DNA of 64,000 bases from Rotaria socialis (Eukaryota; Rotifera; Eurotatoria; Philodinida; Philodinidae): assembly GCA_905331475.1 (NCBI GenBank), contig CAJNYU010001673.1:43238-107237 (forward strand), read 5' to 3'. Position numbers and translations under genes: made by a program. Under the pieces are notes generated by a model. The model ran no database searches. It was not told the origin of the DNA and worked only from the letters and a program-made list of their open reading frames with translations. This document shows, one piece after another, positions 11,532-24,562 of this stretch. Every line of letters starts with the position of its first letter. Position 1 is the stretch's first letter.

Positions 11532-13615
11532 ATCATTGCTTTATTTTTTTATTTTTGCCGATGTCATTTTTTTTAAAACATATACGGTGACTATAAGTCT
11601 AGTTAAATCAAAAAAATAATAAAACCTATATAAGAAACACGACAGTTTGTAAAAATTTGATGCATATCCGCCAACCATGTCGATGTTGATAAGAAAAATC
11701 TTGTACATTTTTCATGTGAATTTATTTTGAATTGATTCTTTCTGTTCATGAATGTGCACAAACTTTCATCAGTCCTATTGTTGATTTGTGCATCATTAAA
11801 TTTTTTCTTAATGAATAGGGTAGCGAGATGTACTTGATTGTTCTTTCCTTTTTTTTTTGGCTTACTTCCAAGTAACGCTTTCGACTACCGACAAACACAG
11901 TTGATTCATACTTTCGTGATTCATCCTCTGACATGTTTTCTATTTATGTAATCATCGATTATCCAACTGTAGCATTCAGCTGATGTTAAAGTTGATCAAT
12001 CAAATTGAGAAATACCCAAACTGAAAATTTCAATGTGAACTCGAAAGAGATTAAATTAAAATTCGTTATCTTCATGTTGAATTGAATGATAACATGTATC
12101 AGAATATTAACAAGCAGAACCGCATTGCATACATTTTATTATTGCCATGAATTCTGAAAGCTTAAGTAGCTATGTGTTACAATGACAACTGTGTATTCAC
12201 AAACATTTCCGAAACGATTAGTACACATGAGAATAAAATTCATTGAACATGATTTGCAATTATGATACGAATCAGTCTCTATTATAATATATTATTTATT
12301 TATTGAAGGCCTTTCGTCACACGTTTAATGAATATAATAATGACAACACCCCGAAAAATATATTTGAATTGAAATTTCCTGAAATTTCTCAACACGTCGA
12401 TGCATAGTTTCGTTAGTTTGTTTATCGTTATGATTCGTTCTAATCAGAGCTATGATATATTCCTTCGGTCAAGTCATACCATTTCTCTTCGTTCTTCAAT
12501 TGTGCCAATCAAATAACACATTAACTAGTTCTATATATATTGATTTGTATATGATTTAAAAGCTAAAATATCAAGATCGCTTACGAATACGGTTGATGAT
12601 ATTCGCAATCTGATTATTGGTGCAGTTCAAAAAATATTTTTATTTTAAAAATCACACGCGTATTTTTTTTTTAAATACAAACATATTATATAAATTTTGA
12701 AAGTGAATCTAGTAGATCATGTGAGATTCTACACAATAAGCTATAAAATATATCCTATCAACTATTATTAATCAATGTTTGCACATTGACTGTCAATTAT
12801 TCTTGCTATTATTGCACTTATTTTTATTGTATGACATTTATCATAACATTTGTCACACTTTCTTCAGGCAAGGAAAATAATACAATACTTGATACCGTCC
12901 GCCTATGTATTTTGTTATTCTTTCGTATTTGCATTACATATGGAAATTCATGTTGACTTTCTGTTTCATTACTTTTTCTAATCTTAGGAAACAAGGTGAA
13001 AAATGTTGCTAAACACAAGCGAAGGTCGCTATTAATTTCACCTCAAGGCCCATCACAGTAATGAAGACAAACAAAACTATTATATGCAAAGACCATACAA
13101 GAATCTCTTGCTACGAAAAAAAATTCTCTATAACAATTAAAATCGAATTTCTTGTCTGTTTAAAATAATACTCATGAGAGTTGACTGGATTTTGTATTTG
13201 AAGAAATGTTCTGTATTAAATAATAAAAGAAATATTTTAAAGAAGAGCAAAGTTTACTAGTGTGTTTTGATTACAGAAGTTCAACAACTGACTCTATGAA
13301 TCACAGCGTTACACGTAACTTTTAACTCGTTATTTATTTTCAAAGGTAAAGTTTTGTTATGTAGGTATTCTCGACTAGAGAATATTATTTGTTCTCTTTT
13401 AAATTTTCAATCGCTCTTTAAATATAGAGTTCAAACGGCAAAGCATTGATTCAATAAAAGAAAAATAGTAATATGATTTAATGATAACAGACAATCGCTA
13501 TTGATCCGACCGAGAAAGAGATTAACGAGCGAAAGAAGTTCACTGATCACATAATCACGTAGATCGTTATTGAACAATCCTTCTTTTTCATACTGTCTAT
13601 CATTTTAACTCTACA
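11532..13615. other. Intergenic, nothing identified
   Basis: Holds the PEMT 3' UTR. The rest is AT-rich with short unsupported open frames only. Confidence 0.45.
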
Positions 13616-13768
13616 ATGACCAATAATGCGAACAATGTTTGGCGTCTATTTTGGACCTTGATAGATGAATGGTTTTGTGCTGCATTTATTCATATTTATA
13701 TTATTCGTACAATTTTAGCTTTTCGTAGTGATGATCAGACAAATAATGAACGAGGTAAATCGATTTAA
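13616..13768 (+). CDS. Possible small membrane protein or first exon
   Basis: An ATG-initiated frame of about 50 codons ends at TAA 13766-13768. The encoded peptide is Trp-rich and has one clear hydrophobic segment (FCAAFIHIYIIRTILAF, about residues 21-37) followed by a charged SDDQTNNER tail. A GTAAAT donor-like site sits near the end, so this may be the first exon of a longer gene, but no convincing next exon was found. I do not recognise a family. Composition is the only support. Confidence 0.25.
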   Translation: MTNNANNVWRLFWTLIDEWFCAAFIHIYIIRTILAFRSDDQTNNERGKSI

Positions 13769-15231
13769 TATAATTAAAAAAATTATTTTAGAAAAATTCG
13801 AAAAATATTTTATACGGATATCGGAAATTGATGAATAATATAAATTAGCGCATTCTATGAATAACATATGGCAAGAAATCATTATCATAGTTGCTCATAT
13901 TACGCAATAATACTCCATGTGTATCAACATTTCCGATCATCCAAAAAAAAGAAGACACATACTGATCAATAATTTTATTATAAATCGAATGTAACAAGAT
14001 GCTAGCTACATGAAATAACAAAGGAATAAAGAGTACGAGAAACATACGATTAAGTCAAAATTATGCCTCCCAATGTTGTTCGAATTCTTTTTTGTTTTGT
14101 TTTCATAACCGAGTGTACAAGGAGCTTAACAGGTATTCATCTGTTTCCTGCGTTTAGACGAAGATTAGACTTCATTTTCTTTGAATTTATCTTGATTGTC
14201 GATACGTACAAACATCAAACTATGTTATTCACAAATCTATTGATTGGTCGTAAGGTTTTTTCTGTTCATAATAGATTTTGTTATTGAGATCAACATTTTT
14301 TTTCTCGGATACGAAAACAACGTCATCATTACTAACCCTATGTCACAATAAGAAATATGATAATCAATTGTTTATTTTCTTTGTTTGGAGTGATCAAAAG
14401 ACATTTTTCACATATTGAAATGATGATCGACTAGGTGGCTCCTTTTGACATTTACAAGTTACGATCTCTATGATTCTAAGTAAATAAAAATATCAAACTA
14501 CTATTTTGATAATAATAATAATCATATATTGATAAATCTAGATCGATATTTACAGATATACTCAAAAGCAACATTGTTTTTGTCATATGAAAATTTTCTA
14601 TCATAATTGATTGTCTACCAATTGCCGATAAGCTAGATTAAGTGGGCTACAATAACCTTAGTCTAATTGTTGTAAGACGACATCTTACCAATATTTAGTT
14701 TAATGATGACGTAATTAACTTCGATTATTATTAACAAAAGTTTAATAAGATAAATTTATTCAATATAAAACTTTTGATTTAAAATGCATATTCAAACTGT
14801 TCTAAAAGTCCACACGTTCCAAGAGTTACATGCCTAGACAAAAACAACTTCTCTACTTAACATGTATGTTAGAGATATTGACCTCTTTTTCTTCTTTCTA
14901 TCTAGTTCTCTGATAGGGAAGAAGAACGAATGAGTATTTACTATGATAGATTATGTTTCTTCCTTCAATTCTTTAGTTTATATCCAATGATTACTGATGG
15001 TACTCTTTGTTTATATGTGCATGCAGCGCATAGGGCACATTTTTTTTCTTCTATTTATCTATACGTTCTATATAGACCGGAGTACAGAAAAGAAAAGAGC
15101 GACGATGCAGTACATATCTCACAAATATCTATAATACGTGCACACGTAAAATTCTCACTGTTGTTATTCATCAGTAGAAGAAGAAGGAAACACATATTAT
15201 TGTTAACAGAAAAGAATAGTGTGAATAGATA
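13769..15231. other. Region upstream of the LIM gene
   Basis: No convincing gene. The stretch 14880-15231 is probably promoter or 5' UTR for the LIM gene. Open frames here are compositionally unlike the coding exons around them. Confidence 0.4.
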
Positions 15232-18200
15232 ATGTCAGATTCAAACGAAGGTTCATGTATGTAAAGATATTTTATTTTTCTATAATTTTTTTCTTCTTCT
15301 TTATTCAATTGATAATAGTATAAATAACGTTTTTCTCTTTCTTTGTCTATTAATAGCAATCGATGACACGAATGCATCTGATGATACGTTAGAAAGATTA
15401 CGAAATATAACAAAATTATTTAGTGGAAAAGCTAACGGAGAAGATGAAAATCAACAATTACACAAAGTAGAAAAGTTTGCACCAAGTCAAAAATTAAAAA
15501 ATACATTTCAAAAGTAAGTATTACTTTTAATAAGGAAATTTTATATCGTTTCTTTCGTAAAATAGATTTGAAGAAATAGGATTAGCCAATGGTCAAGTTG
15601 AAGAAGAAGATAAAGAAGATAATGAAGATGAAAGTCAACCGTCGAATGGTATTATTCGATCGCCAAGAAAAAGAACAACACCAAAAGAACATGTAGATTT
15701 AAAAAAAAAAGAAAACAAAATAGATTATTTATTTTCCTATTGTTTTTTAGATACCTTATCATGAAATGGCTGAAGTCAAAGATAAATTTGAAAAAGGCTT
15801 AGTTGATGCCAATAAACCACGTGTCGAAAAACGTTTAGATATTCGTGTACAAAGTGGTTTAACATCATCCAAAAAACAAGCTTTCGAACAGGGCGAATTC
15901 GAACAAGAAACTGAATCAAATAAAATTAAAATACCCATAGAAACAGATATTATTGCTGGTGTAACATCATTGACAAAACAAGTGTTCGAGCAGCAACAAC
16001 AACAACAGATTAATAATGAAACAAATCTAAATAAAACGATTATTATTGAACGCGATGCATTAAATGGTGTCGCAACAGAAACAAAAGCAAAATTTGAAAA
16101 TGGTCAAATATCTGATAGTCCAAAATCATTAAAATATTCAGATGAAATAGCCAATATTACTGGAACCGGCTTTGCACAAGCTAAACTTTCGGAATTTTTA
16201 TCGAAAGTTGATTCCGAACAGCAAAATCAACGTTCACCGGGTCGACAAATTGATATGGATACTGAACAAGGTTTAGCAATAGCTCGGTGTCAACAATTTG
16301 CATTGCTAATGAATAGTGAATTTAAATCAGCAGAAAAAAATATTGATGTAACAGCTGGATTGGCAAGCATCATTAAAGAACAGTACATAGCTGATGCTAG
16401 TAAACCGACAACCACAAAATCAGCATCAGCAATGCTAACTGATGATATTGAAAGTGGTTTAGCAAAAAATCGAGCCATAGTATTTCAAAAACAAGATGAA
16501 ACTACAGTAAGCTGTGAATTAAATTTAATTCATTGTAAACATAATTTTATTTCGATATTCAAGGTTAAACGAACAGTAGATTTTGGAACTGAACTTCTTG
16601 AACGTGGCGTGGCAAAAGAACGTGCAGCCATGTTTAAAAATTTGGAAAACGGTGCATCATCAGCAGCAAGAGGAAGTACTGCTGGTGATGTGAAATTACG
16701 TGTTGATGTAAGTTGGGATTTTATTTGTTTGTTTCTTGTGGAATTCTTTATAGTTTTGATTATAATTATTTCTATGAAAAAACATATATATCATTATACG
16801 TATCCACAGGGTTTTCGATGGCACGTTAGTACGTGTCAGCCATTAAATGGTTCAACATTGAGAAGAAAACATCCATTGATCGTAGGTTTTCTTTAGAAAA
16901 TTTTCTCTAGTGGAATGGTTTGTCTTCTTCTTCTGATCTACTAATTTAAAATACTAACTTAACTGATTTTATTTAAAATTCAGTTGTACACATCAATAAT
17001 TTCCTTTCTTATTTTATTTTAGCGTGTCGAATTTTCTGACACGCTTATTACTATGAGTGTGAGATTGAAGATAAAATCGACGGGTACGGATCAAACCATT
17101 GTTGTAGCCACTGACGACGAGGTACTTTTTGAATACATTTCCATCCCGTCAATGTATGCAGATACCTTCACTATGTTGTATGCATCTGATATGAGTATGT
17201 GTCTGATATATTGCTCAACATACATTATGCTTATTTTGTTTTTCTTCGTTACTTGATTTTCTATTAGTACAAAAAACGCCTGTATTCTTTTGCCATATCT
17301 CCCTTACAATGCACTGCTGCAATGTCATAACTATTGATCTTGGATAAACTGAAATTCATTGCTTTATCGCACACTGATATATTTTGACCTAGCACATCGC
17401 ATTGCGGATCTTTTCGATAGCACAGATAGAAATCTAGAAAATTGCTATTCTCTAAATAGCAATTAAAACAGCATGAATAGCTATTGTAAAATGTTTTCTT
17501 TTACTTTTGTTCTTAAATAATTTTTAGCGAGATTTTACTTTGTGCTCATTGACGTGAATAATAGGTACTTTTTAATGTTTTTTCTCTACATTTACGCGAA
17601 AAAAAGAAGCAGAGAAGCAATGGAACAGAAGATATACGATTGAAAAGATAATTATCTATGTCGTGTAAGAGCCTATATGACTTACATACATATGCATATA
17701 TATTAGACAGATTTCTTGATTGATGAAGTTAACTATCCTAGTAGCCGAGTAATCGATGTGCATTTTATATATTCTATTCGATTAGTGATCTAGTAGCTGG
17801 ATAGAAAAAAAGAATGATAGTTACGTAAAAGAAAGAACTAAAAAGAAGTGACCTTCAATCATCATCGGTTGAGTGCATGCAAAAGTTCATTCATGTATTC
17901 TTTTCTCTTTCCACTTAGCTTAAAAATGAGAGACAGTGCAACGATATTTATTATCCGTTCTCTATCATTTTCGAAATAGAGAAAAGTGACACAATCGACG
18001 AGCGAGATATACAAGCGAGCTGCATTCATACACGAATTGAAAGAAAAAAAAGTAGAAGAAGTTCGTACATGTCATACACAAAAATTGTAAGTAGTCAACT
18101 GCGTTTATTTGTCGAGAAAAATAAATGTAATATTATTGTTTCCCGTTAATTCTTCTTGATTCCTTACAATATATCTAACTAATCGTAACTGTAGTACATT

Positions 18201-21200
18201 TCATTAATTAGCTTTTTACTTATACATTCTTTACTAATTATTTATTTATTTTTCGTTAAATAAATAGGAAAATGGGGTCGTCGTACGTGAAGGTGATAAG
18301 GGCGAAGAAATTTATTTTGAGAAAGGTCAAACAAGACAATTAGTGGAACAATGGAAAACAAAACAAAGTTCACCTGACCGAGATACGTCAGAAACACAAA
18401 GTAAACATGAGACTGAAAATGTTCAGCAAGGTACGACATATTTCTTAGGTTTTATCGAAGAATTTTTTGAAAAATATTTCTACACTTAGGTAAAGCAAAA
18501 AATCTTGTTCAAATGTGGAAAACAATTGATAAAGAAAATACACCACCACCTGAACGACGTGGACTACGTCCTTTTACACCACCACCGCCAGATTCTGAAC
18601 GACGTATTCCACCTTCTGATGATGTAAGTAGATGTAATTTCGACAAAGAAAATTTCAAGATTGATTTCTTGACTTATTTTCAGAATGAAATTAATTCTCA
18701 AAATTCAAACTATGCAGATGATAAAACAAATATTGAATCAGGTTATGCAAAAGCTGTTCGCGAAAGGTATATTTGATTTCAAGATAGTAATCTAGCGTGT
18801 TAGTGTAGAGAATTTTCTACTTGTTTCTTTTCTAATATTTCATATTAAAAAAAAGCAAATAATCTATTGAATTTTGCTAGATTCTTACAAAATGCTGAGC
18901 AAAATAATACAATACAAAAACGAAAAGCTCTTAAACAATTTACACCACCACCCGAATCATCGGATGGTACTCGGCGGTAAATTTAATTAGAAATCTAAAA
19001 TGTTTATTTATTTTCATTAAATGAAAACATATAAATCAAATTTCAGAAAATCAATAACTCCTCCACATGATGGCATCAGTCTAAACGAACAATATTCAAC
19101 TAATGAAGAAGTTGTATCAATTAAAGGACAAGCGAAATCATTAAAAAATCGTTTTATTGCATTGGAACAAGATGCACTTAAAGTTGAAACAGCTTCGTCA
19201 AAAATAAAATATGTACCAAAACGTTTTGTGGTAAGTATTTATTTATCTTTTGTTGATCTTGTTAGTATTGAATCTTTGATATATTATCATCAGTAAAGTT
19301 TATTCTATGTGAAACTCAAACTATGGATAAGTAAAATAGATTTGTTGAAAGTACTTTGTTTAGTTGAATAATCGATTGAACTTATCATGTACGTGTGTAT
19401 ACTATTGTGAATCGAATTCTACGTGATGTGCTACGATTTTCTATGATATTGAATTGAGCTTAAGGGTAAATGCTGACGACAATAAATATGATCATGAACA
19501 ATCAGCTCATCATTTATTGGTTTATCAGGACCTGTGATATGTCTCTCTTATGGCATATATGTATTCATAGAAAATATACTTGAAATATATTTCTGCCAGT
19601 CGAAAAATAATTAGCATCTTTTTTCTTTTTGTCTATTATCAAAGCTGATTACACTCGGTGAACAGTTTCGTTGTTAAAATGGTAGATGTAAGACTAACTT
19701 TTGTTCGATTTCTGAAATTGAATAGCAAATATTTTTCATCTCACAACCGAAGTAATCATGGAAACATTCTATTTTACTAGGAACCAAAACGAGAAGATGG
19801 ATGACAGCATTTATACTAATAGAGTGAATCAATCCATGAAGAACGTGTTGATGCTTGCGATCAAGGCTTACGATCGTACGCATATATTCATTTTTATATG
19901 TCATACTGATAGCAATTCACGTGCGACAGCTGTTTTGTCCAGGACTGCGTAAATCTTGTTATTTCGTAAATGTTACATCCTTCCTGTTGATGTCACTTAG
20001 AGACAGCTGGACAAATACGGACTTTCTTGAGTACTAGTACTAGTACGAGTACCAACCCTTCGAGTACGAGTACATGATATGAGAATGTGTTTGTCGCGAA
20101 CTTGATAGAGAAAATTTAATTGGCAGTGTTAGAGATTACGTATCAATTGTGAGATCAAGAAATAGTTTTAGTCATGAATCAATATTTTTAAATTACGTTT
20201 ATTATCAAGTTTCAAAAAAATCAAACTACAACAAAACTTGATTACATTTGAGAAATGTAATCAAACATACATTTTTTGAAGTTAACGATGCGCAATGTGG
20301 GCGCATTACAAATCCACTTTGAGAAAATATTCTTTCAATAGGTGCTGATGTAGCCGACACTGATAAGTATTTCAGACCCAGTTCATATAAAGAAGGATTA
20401 ATATTTATCTGAATGATTCATTCAGAATGCGTATATATATATAAATATAAAAGGAAAGAAAGAAATCAACTGTTCTTTCTTGAAAAAATCTACATTATGA
20501 TTTTATCAAGCATCATTTTGATATAATTAATGTTGGTATAGGACTTCGAGTACGAGTACGAGTATTTCGCCCAGCTCTGCTTAAAGAACAGAACTAAGAA
20601 CTAGCCTGTGGGATAAAACCTAGATTTTTATTTTTATTTTGCATTTCTTTCAGAGTACACCTGCACCTAAACAGTTTAACGGCGACTCAAATGTTGATCC
20701 GACAAAATGTTTTGGATGTAATAAAACAGTTTATGCTATGGAAAAAGTAACATTAACATTTGCTTTTGATTTCACTTTTCTAAACAATAAATAATTATTG
20801 ATAGATTGAAGCTGATAAAAAAGTGTATCACAAATCATGCTTTAAATGTATGCATTGTAAATCTATACTAAAGTAAGTAATTCAATAGAATAAACTACAT
20901 TTTTAATATTATTTTAGAAAAAATAAAAAAGTTCAATTGATCAATCATTAATCGTAGGCTTTTAACTTCTCTTTGCCCCTGTTGCTGTGTGACTGAAGCG
21001 CATGTTGTTGGGAATTTTTTGAATGCGAAAAACATTTGTTTACATGAATATCATTTTTTAATTCGTGATTTTTTTCTTCTAGACTTGGTAATTATACAGC
21101 AAACGATGGACAGATTTATTGTAAACCTCATTTTCTCCAATTATTTACTATGAAAGGAAATTATTCATTGGGGCTTGGCTTTAATGATCAAAAGACACGA

Positions 21201-21269
21201 TGGCTGCAATTCAATTCTCCTACTGGCGTATCAATTTCGGAAGCATCAACATCTTTCCATCAAAGTTGA
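15232..21269 (+). CDS. EPLIN-like LIM-domain actin-associated protein, 13 exons
   Basis: Predicted exons: 15232-15256, 15357-15513, 15566-15692, 15751-16506, 16564-16707, 18268-18430, 18490-18623, 18684-18766, 18881-18976, 19047-19230, 20654-20746, 20805-20872, 21083-21269. All have GT-AG borders and matching phases, giving about 738 residues. The C-terminus (about 642-695) is a single LIM zinc-finger domain (CFGC, HKSC, KCMHC, CKPH) followed by [13 protein letters not shown], as in EPLIN/LIMA1-class proteins. The long N-terminal part has diverged repeats built on FExG (FEKG, FEQG, FENG, LENG) and [16 protein letters not shown] motifs. A cytoskeletal, actin-linked role is inferred from the LIM class; the repeats are unassigned. 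Intron 5 (1560 bp) and intron 10 (1423 bp) are long, and the latter holds a transposon relic. The 57-bp intron 4 keeps the frame open, so retained forms are possible. Confidence 0.82.
19996..20587 (-). mobile_element. hAT transposon relic with 8-bp target duplication
   Basis: The relic spans 20004-20579 inside intron 10 of the LIM gene. Flanks are CTTAGAGA (19996-20003) and CTTAAAGA (20580-20587), an 8-bp target duplication with one mismatch, as expected for hAT elements. Ends are CAGCTGGACAAATAC and, read inward from the right, CAGAGCTGGGCGAAATAC. Subterminal GTACGAGTAC/GTACTAGTAC repeats lie inside both ends. On the minus strand, 20394-20226 encodes the hAT C-terminal dimerisation motif ([18 protein letters not shown], then MRPH) up to a stop. 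The rest of the transposase is missing. Confidence 0.85.
20226..20394 (-). pseudogene. hAT transposase C-terminal fragment
   Basis: About 55 codons survive of a hAT-family transposase dimerisation domain: [14 protein letters not shown] is the diagnostic block, followed by MRPHCASLT, and the frame ends at a natural-looking stop (TAG, plus positions 20226-20228). The catalytic part and N-terminal DNA-binding region are absent, so the element cannot move on its own. Confidence 0.8.
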
Positions 21270-22140
21270 ATATCCTGCTTTTCTTTTTTTTTTCGTGATT
21301 TTGTTTTCCTCAATGATTACAGACAAAGAGCAGCCACTATTGGTGTCATCCAAAATCTTTTTTCTTATTGTTGTATCTTCATTTTCTGTCTAAATTTTTT
21401 CGAAAATTAAAGCCATCTATCATTCTTAATCTTGTGTGTGCGCGCTATTGTCTGATGTTTGTTGTCTTGCAATGAAAATAAAATAATTGATTAATTGTAA
21501 TTTTATTGTAATTTCAATAACGAGTATCAAAGAAGATGGACTAGTTTGCACATCACGTATTTCTTTTCATCTAACAAAAGTTAGAGAGGCATTTTTAGTT
21601 TCATCATTTTCGTAAAGTATTTGTTTCAAGCAAAGTAACCTTAGAGTAAAGATGCGAATGCCAGTAGATGGCATACAAAGAAGGAAAGTATCTATCTGCC
21701 GATGACAGGTGTAGATAATCAGTATGTACATAACATAAAAATGAGATTTTTCTAGTCATGATAACACATATTGGATTTAAAAATAACAACATAATCTTTT
21801 ACTAAAAAAGCTTTCGAATATTTACATTTAGATCATAGAAAACGATATAACTGGTCTTGCTTGCGGATTATGGAGAATTATTTACCTACAGCATAAATAA
21901 ATATGACAGTGATGGTATGTCCTTTTATTCCTTTGAGCCATTTTAAAGTTCAACAAATGGTTTTACATCATTTAATAAGATATCTATGAAAATAAACACT
22001 TTCATAAAATTATATTCACTTCAAACCAAGTAAGTCGAAATACTGCGAGAGTACTGGCAGTAATCAATATTTTAATGTAAGTCTCTGTTTTATTTAAAGT
22101 GAAGTAATTCTATCGAGCTTTCAATTTCGGATTATAAAGA
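21270..22140. other. Intergenic between LIM and S9 peptidase genes
   Basis: Holds the LIM 3' UTR. AATAAA-like signals (for example AAAATAAAATAA near 21475) may end that transcript. The last roughly 100 bases would be the peptidase promoter or 5' UTR. No further gene was seen. Confidence 0.4.
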
Positions 22141-24240
22141 ATGATACAATTGGGAAAATACTTGACCTTTATTATGATCCTGCTATTTTGTGGAGCGATA
22201 GAAACTAGATCCAATCTAACATTTGACGAATTTTTCGATTACACCGAGTTTCCAACAATAAGTTTTTCGCCAAATGGTCAATATTTACTATTTGAAACGT
22301 ATCGTGCAGCATGGGATTCAAATTCTTATGAAAGTAAGTTATGGTTATATGATATTCAAACACAAAAGAAAACAGTGATCACGAAAAATCTTGGTGGATT
22401 TTTAAATCCAAAATGGTCGCCTAGTGGGAACTGGATTGCATTAACAAAAACTGAAAATTTAGCAACACATATCAATCTTGGTGCTCATGATTATCGACGA
22501 TCAACTGCAAGCGATCAGAAATCACAACAATACATCTATTTCTATTCTGTTCTATCTGATGAGTTAGTTCCTATTGCAATTGGAACAGAAACTGCTTCAT
22601 TTGTAACTTGGTCAGAAAATGATTCATCACTTTACTTCGTCATAACTAAACCACCATTGATGGATGAAGAAAAAGAAAAGCCTGAGCATGAACACGAATG
22701 GAATGATGTCATTGAGTATCGCCAACGGGTAAAGAGTTTGACTAGTACGATTCTTCGGCTTGATATCGATGACAATGATCCAAGATTGTCGACAAAAATA
22801 AATACTATTAAGAATGTTGATTTTCTGATTGGAGAATTATTGTTTACTTCATCGGAACGCAAACTTATATTAACGTCTAATTCACCACTTGTTGAAGATC
22901 TTGCTGATTTTGAGATTTATTCTATTGATCTAGAAGAACCATTCAAATTGTCAAGATTGACAAATAATCAAGCCTTTGAACAACGTTTACAATTATCAAA
23001 TGATGGAAAACATGTACTATACCAACAGTATACTCGTACACCAATTGATACAGGATTCAATGATACACAACGTCGTCTGTTTTCATTCGATCTAGTAAAT
23101 GGATCCATTGAACATTTAGCTAAAGATTTTATTGGTAACATAGTAGGACATGCAATAGATTTTGATGGTAGCCTACTTATTCGTGGTCAAGTAGGAACGG
23201 AAGTACAAATTTATAGACAACAATCGCCCACGGAGCAATCAAACTACATCACTGGGTGGACTGGAACATACGAACAAATAAAATTATCTTCCAAAACAAC
23301 TCGTTCCGTGGCATTTGTTTATTCATCATTTGAACGACCAAAAGAAGTTTACTTAACAAATGATATTAATGAACTTCAATCAGCATACCCAATCACTAAT
23401 GAAAATCAATTGTTTAGTGATCGAGAAATGCCACGAGCAAAAGTGTATAACTGGAAAAATGATGAAGACAATGCTATAATCGAAGGAATCTTACATTATC
23501 CACCACATAAATTTGAAGCGAAAAACTTACCTCTACTCATTCTCATTCATGGGGGTCCATACGATGCAAGTCTCAATGCATTCGAAGCAAACTGGTACAA
23601 TTGGGCTCCGTTAGCAGCATCAAATGATTGGCTAGTTTTAGAGCCGAACTATTGTGGATCAACAGGATATGGCGATCAATTTGTTGATCAAATTCGTCGG
23701 CAACCTTTATCTCGGCCCGGTAGAGATATTCTTGCTGCAGTCGATCGTCTAGTTATGGATGGGATAGTTGATCCCAACAGATTGGCTGTTGGAGGTTACA
23801 GTTATGGTGGCTTCATGACCAACTGGCTAATTGCACAGACCACACGTTTTAATGCTGCTCTCTCTGGTGCTGGATCTCTTGAACATGTTTCTGCGTGGGG
23901 TACAATGGATCTACCATTGATATTCACTCATTTATTCGGTGGATTCCCATGGGTTGTGCCACACTTGTACCAAAATCAGTCGGCTATTTATCAGTTAGAT
24001 CATGTTCGTACACCTACACATATCATCACGGGCGAAGGTGATGTACGAGTTGATGCCGATCAGAGCTATATTTTGGAACGTGCCCTGCATACTTTGGGAA
24101 TACCAGTAAAACTCTTACTATTTCCAAAAGAAGGTCATGATTTAAGCAACAACCCGTGGCATGGGAAAATTAAAGTTCGAGAAGAACTCAAATGGTTACG
24201 GAAATATGGTCATCAGTCTTGGTTTCCAAAGAAACAATGA
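22141..24240 (+). CDS. Secreted S9-family serine peptidase (prolyl oligopeptidase fold)
   Basis: A 699-residue intronless gene. Residues 1-23 form a signal peptide (LTFIMILLFCGAIETRS). Residues about 25-420 match the beta-propeller part of S9 peptidases (FSPNGQYLLF, PKWSPSGNWIA, LWLYD). The C-terminal alpha/beta hydrolase domain holds LIHGGPY (about 469-474), nucleophile Ser554 in GGYSYGGF, Asp634 in GEGDVRVD and His666 in KEGHDLS, so the catalytic triad is complete. It should cleave peptides, possibly dipeptides or acyl-peptides, outside the cell or in the secretory/lysosomal lumen. The subfamily cannot be set. The lack of introns beside multi-exon neighbours makes bacterial or other foreign origin possible. 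Confidence 0.9.
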   Translation: MIQLGKYLTFIMILLFCGAIETRSNLTFDEFFDYTEFPTISFSPNGQYLLFETYRAAWDSNSYESKLWLYDIQTQKKTVITKNLGGFLNPKWSPSGNWIALTKTENLATHINLGAHDYRRSTASDQKSQQYIYFYSVLSDELVPIAIGTETASFVTWSENDSSLYFVITKPPLMDEEKEKPEHEHEWNDVIEYRQRVKSLTSTILRLDIDDNDPRLSTKINTIKNVDFLIGELLFTSSERKLILTSNSPLVEDLADFEIYSIDLEEPFKLSRLTNNQAFEQRLQLSNDGKHVLYQQYTRTPIDTGFNDTQRRLFSFDLVNGSIEHLAKDFIGNIVGHAIDFDGSLLIRGQVGTEVQIYRQQSPTEQSNYITGWTGTYEQIKLSSKTTRSVAFVYSSFERPKEVYLTNDINELQSAYPITNENQLFSDREMPRAKVYNWKNDEDNAIIEGILHYPPHKFEAKNLPLLILIHGGPYDASLNAFEANWYNWAPLAASNDWLVLEPNYCGSTGYGDQFVDQIRRQPLSRPGRDILAAVDRLVMDGIVDPNRLAVGGYSYGGFMTNWLIAQTTRFNAALSGAGSLEHVSAWGTMDLPLIFTHLFGGFPWVVPHLYQNQSAIYQLDHVRTPTHIITGEGDVRVDADQSYILERALHTLGIPVKLLLFPKEGHDLSNNPWHGKIKVREELKWLRKYGHQSWFPKKQ

Positions 24241-24550
24241 TATTGATCAGAACTGAATGATTAAGAAAATAAAAATAAAATAAACTCTATCTTGTTGAAT
24301 TCTCAATCGTTCACACCAATAGCTAAGCAACGAGCGCATTGATTTTTTTATGAGAAAAAAAATCGTGTTGATCAATCAGTTAATTGTTTAAAAGAAACCT
24401 TTAATTATGAGTCACTTTCATCACTACTCGACGATATTAAATGTTTGGTTGTATTCCTTAATGATTAAGCGTACCACATTTATTCGGTTCAATAGAATAA
24501 GTATTTTAGTCACACGTCGAATCTCAGGTTGATATCAACAATATATAATG
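24241..24550. other. S9 peptidase 3' flank
   Basis: AAGAAAATAAAAATAAAATAAA near 24263-24284 is a likely polyadenylation region. Nothing else was seen. Confidence 0.5.
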
Positions 24551-24562
24551 TTATATTGTAGA

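Noticed and set aside
14930..15232. 100-codon frame before the LIM gene
   Set aside because: Composition typical of AT-rich noncoding DNA; overlaps the likely 5' UTR.
16708..16896. Read-through extension of LIM exon 5 ending at 16896
   Set aside because: A good GTAAGT donor and an in-phase continuation at 18268 are better; a short isoform remains possible.
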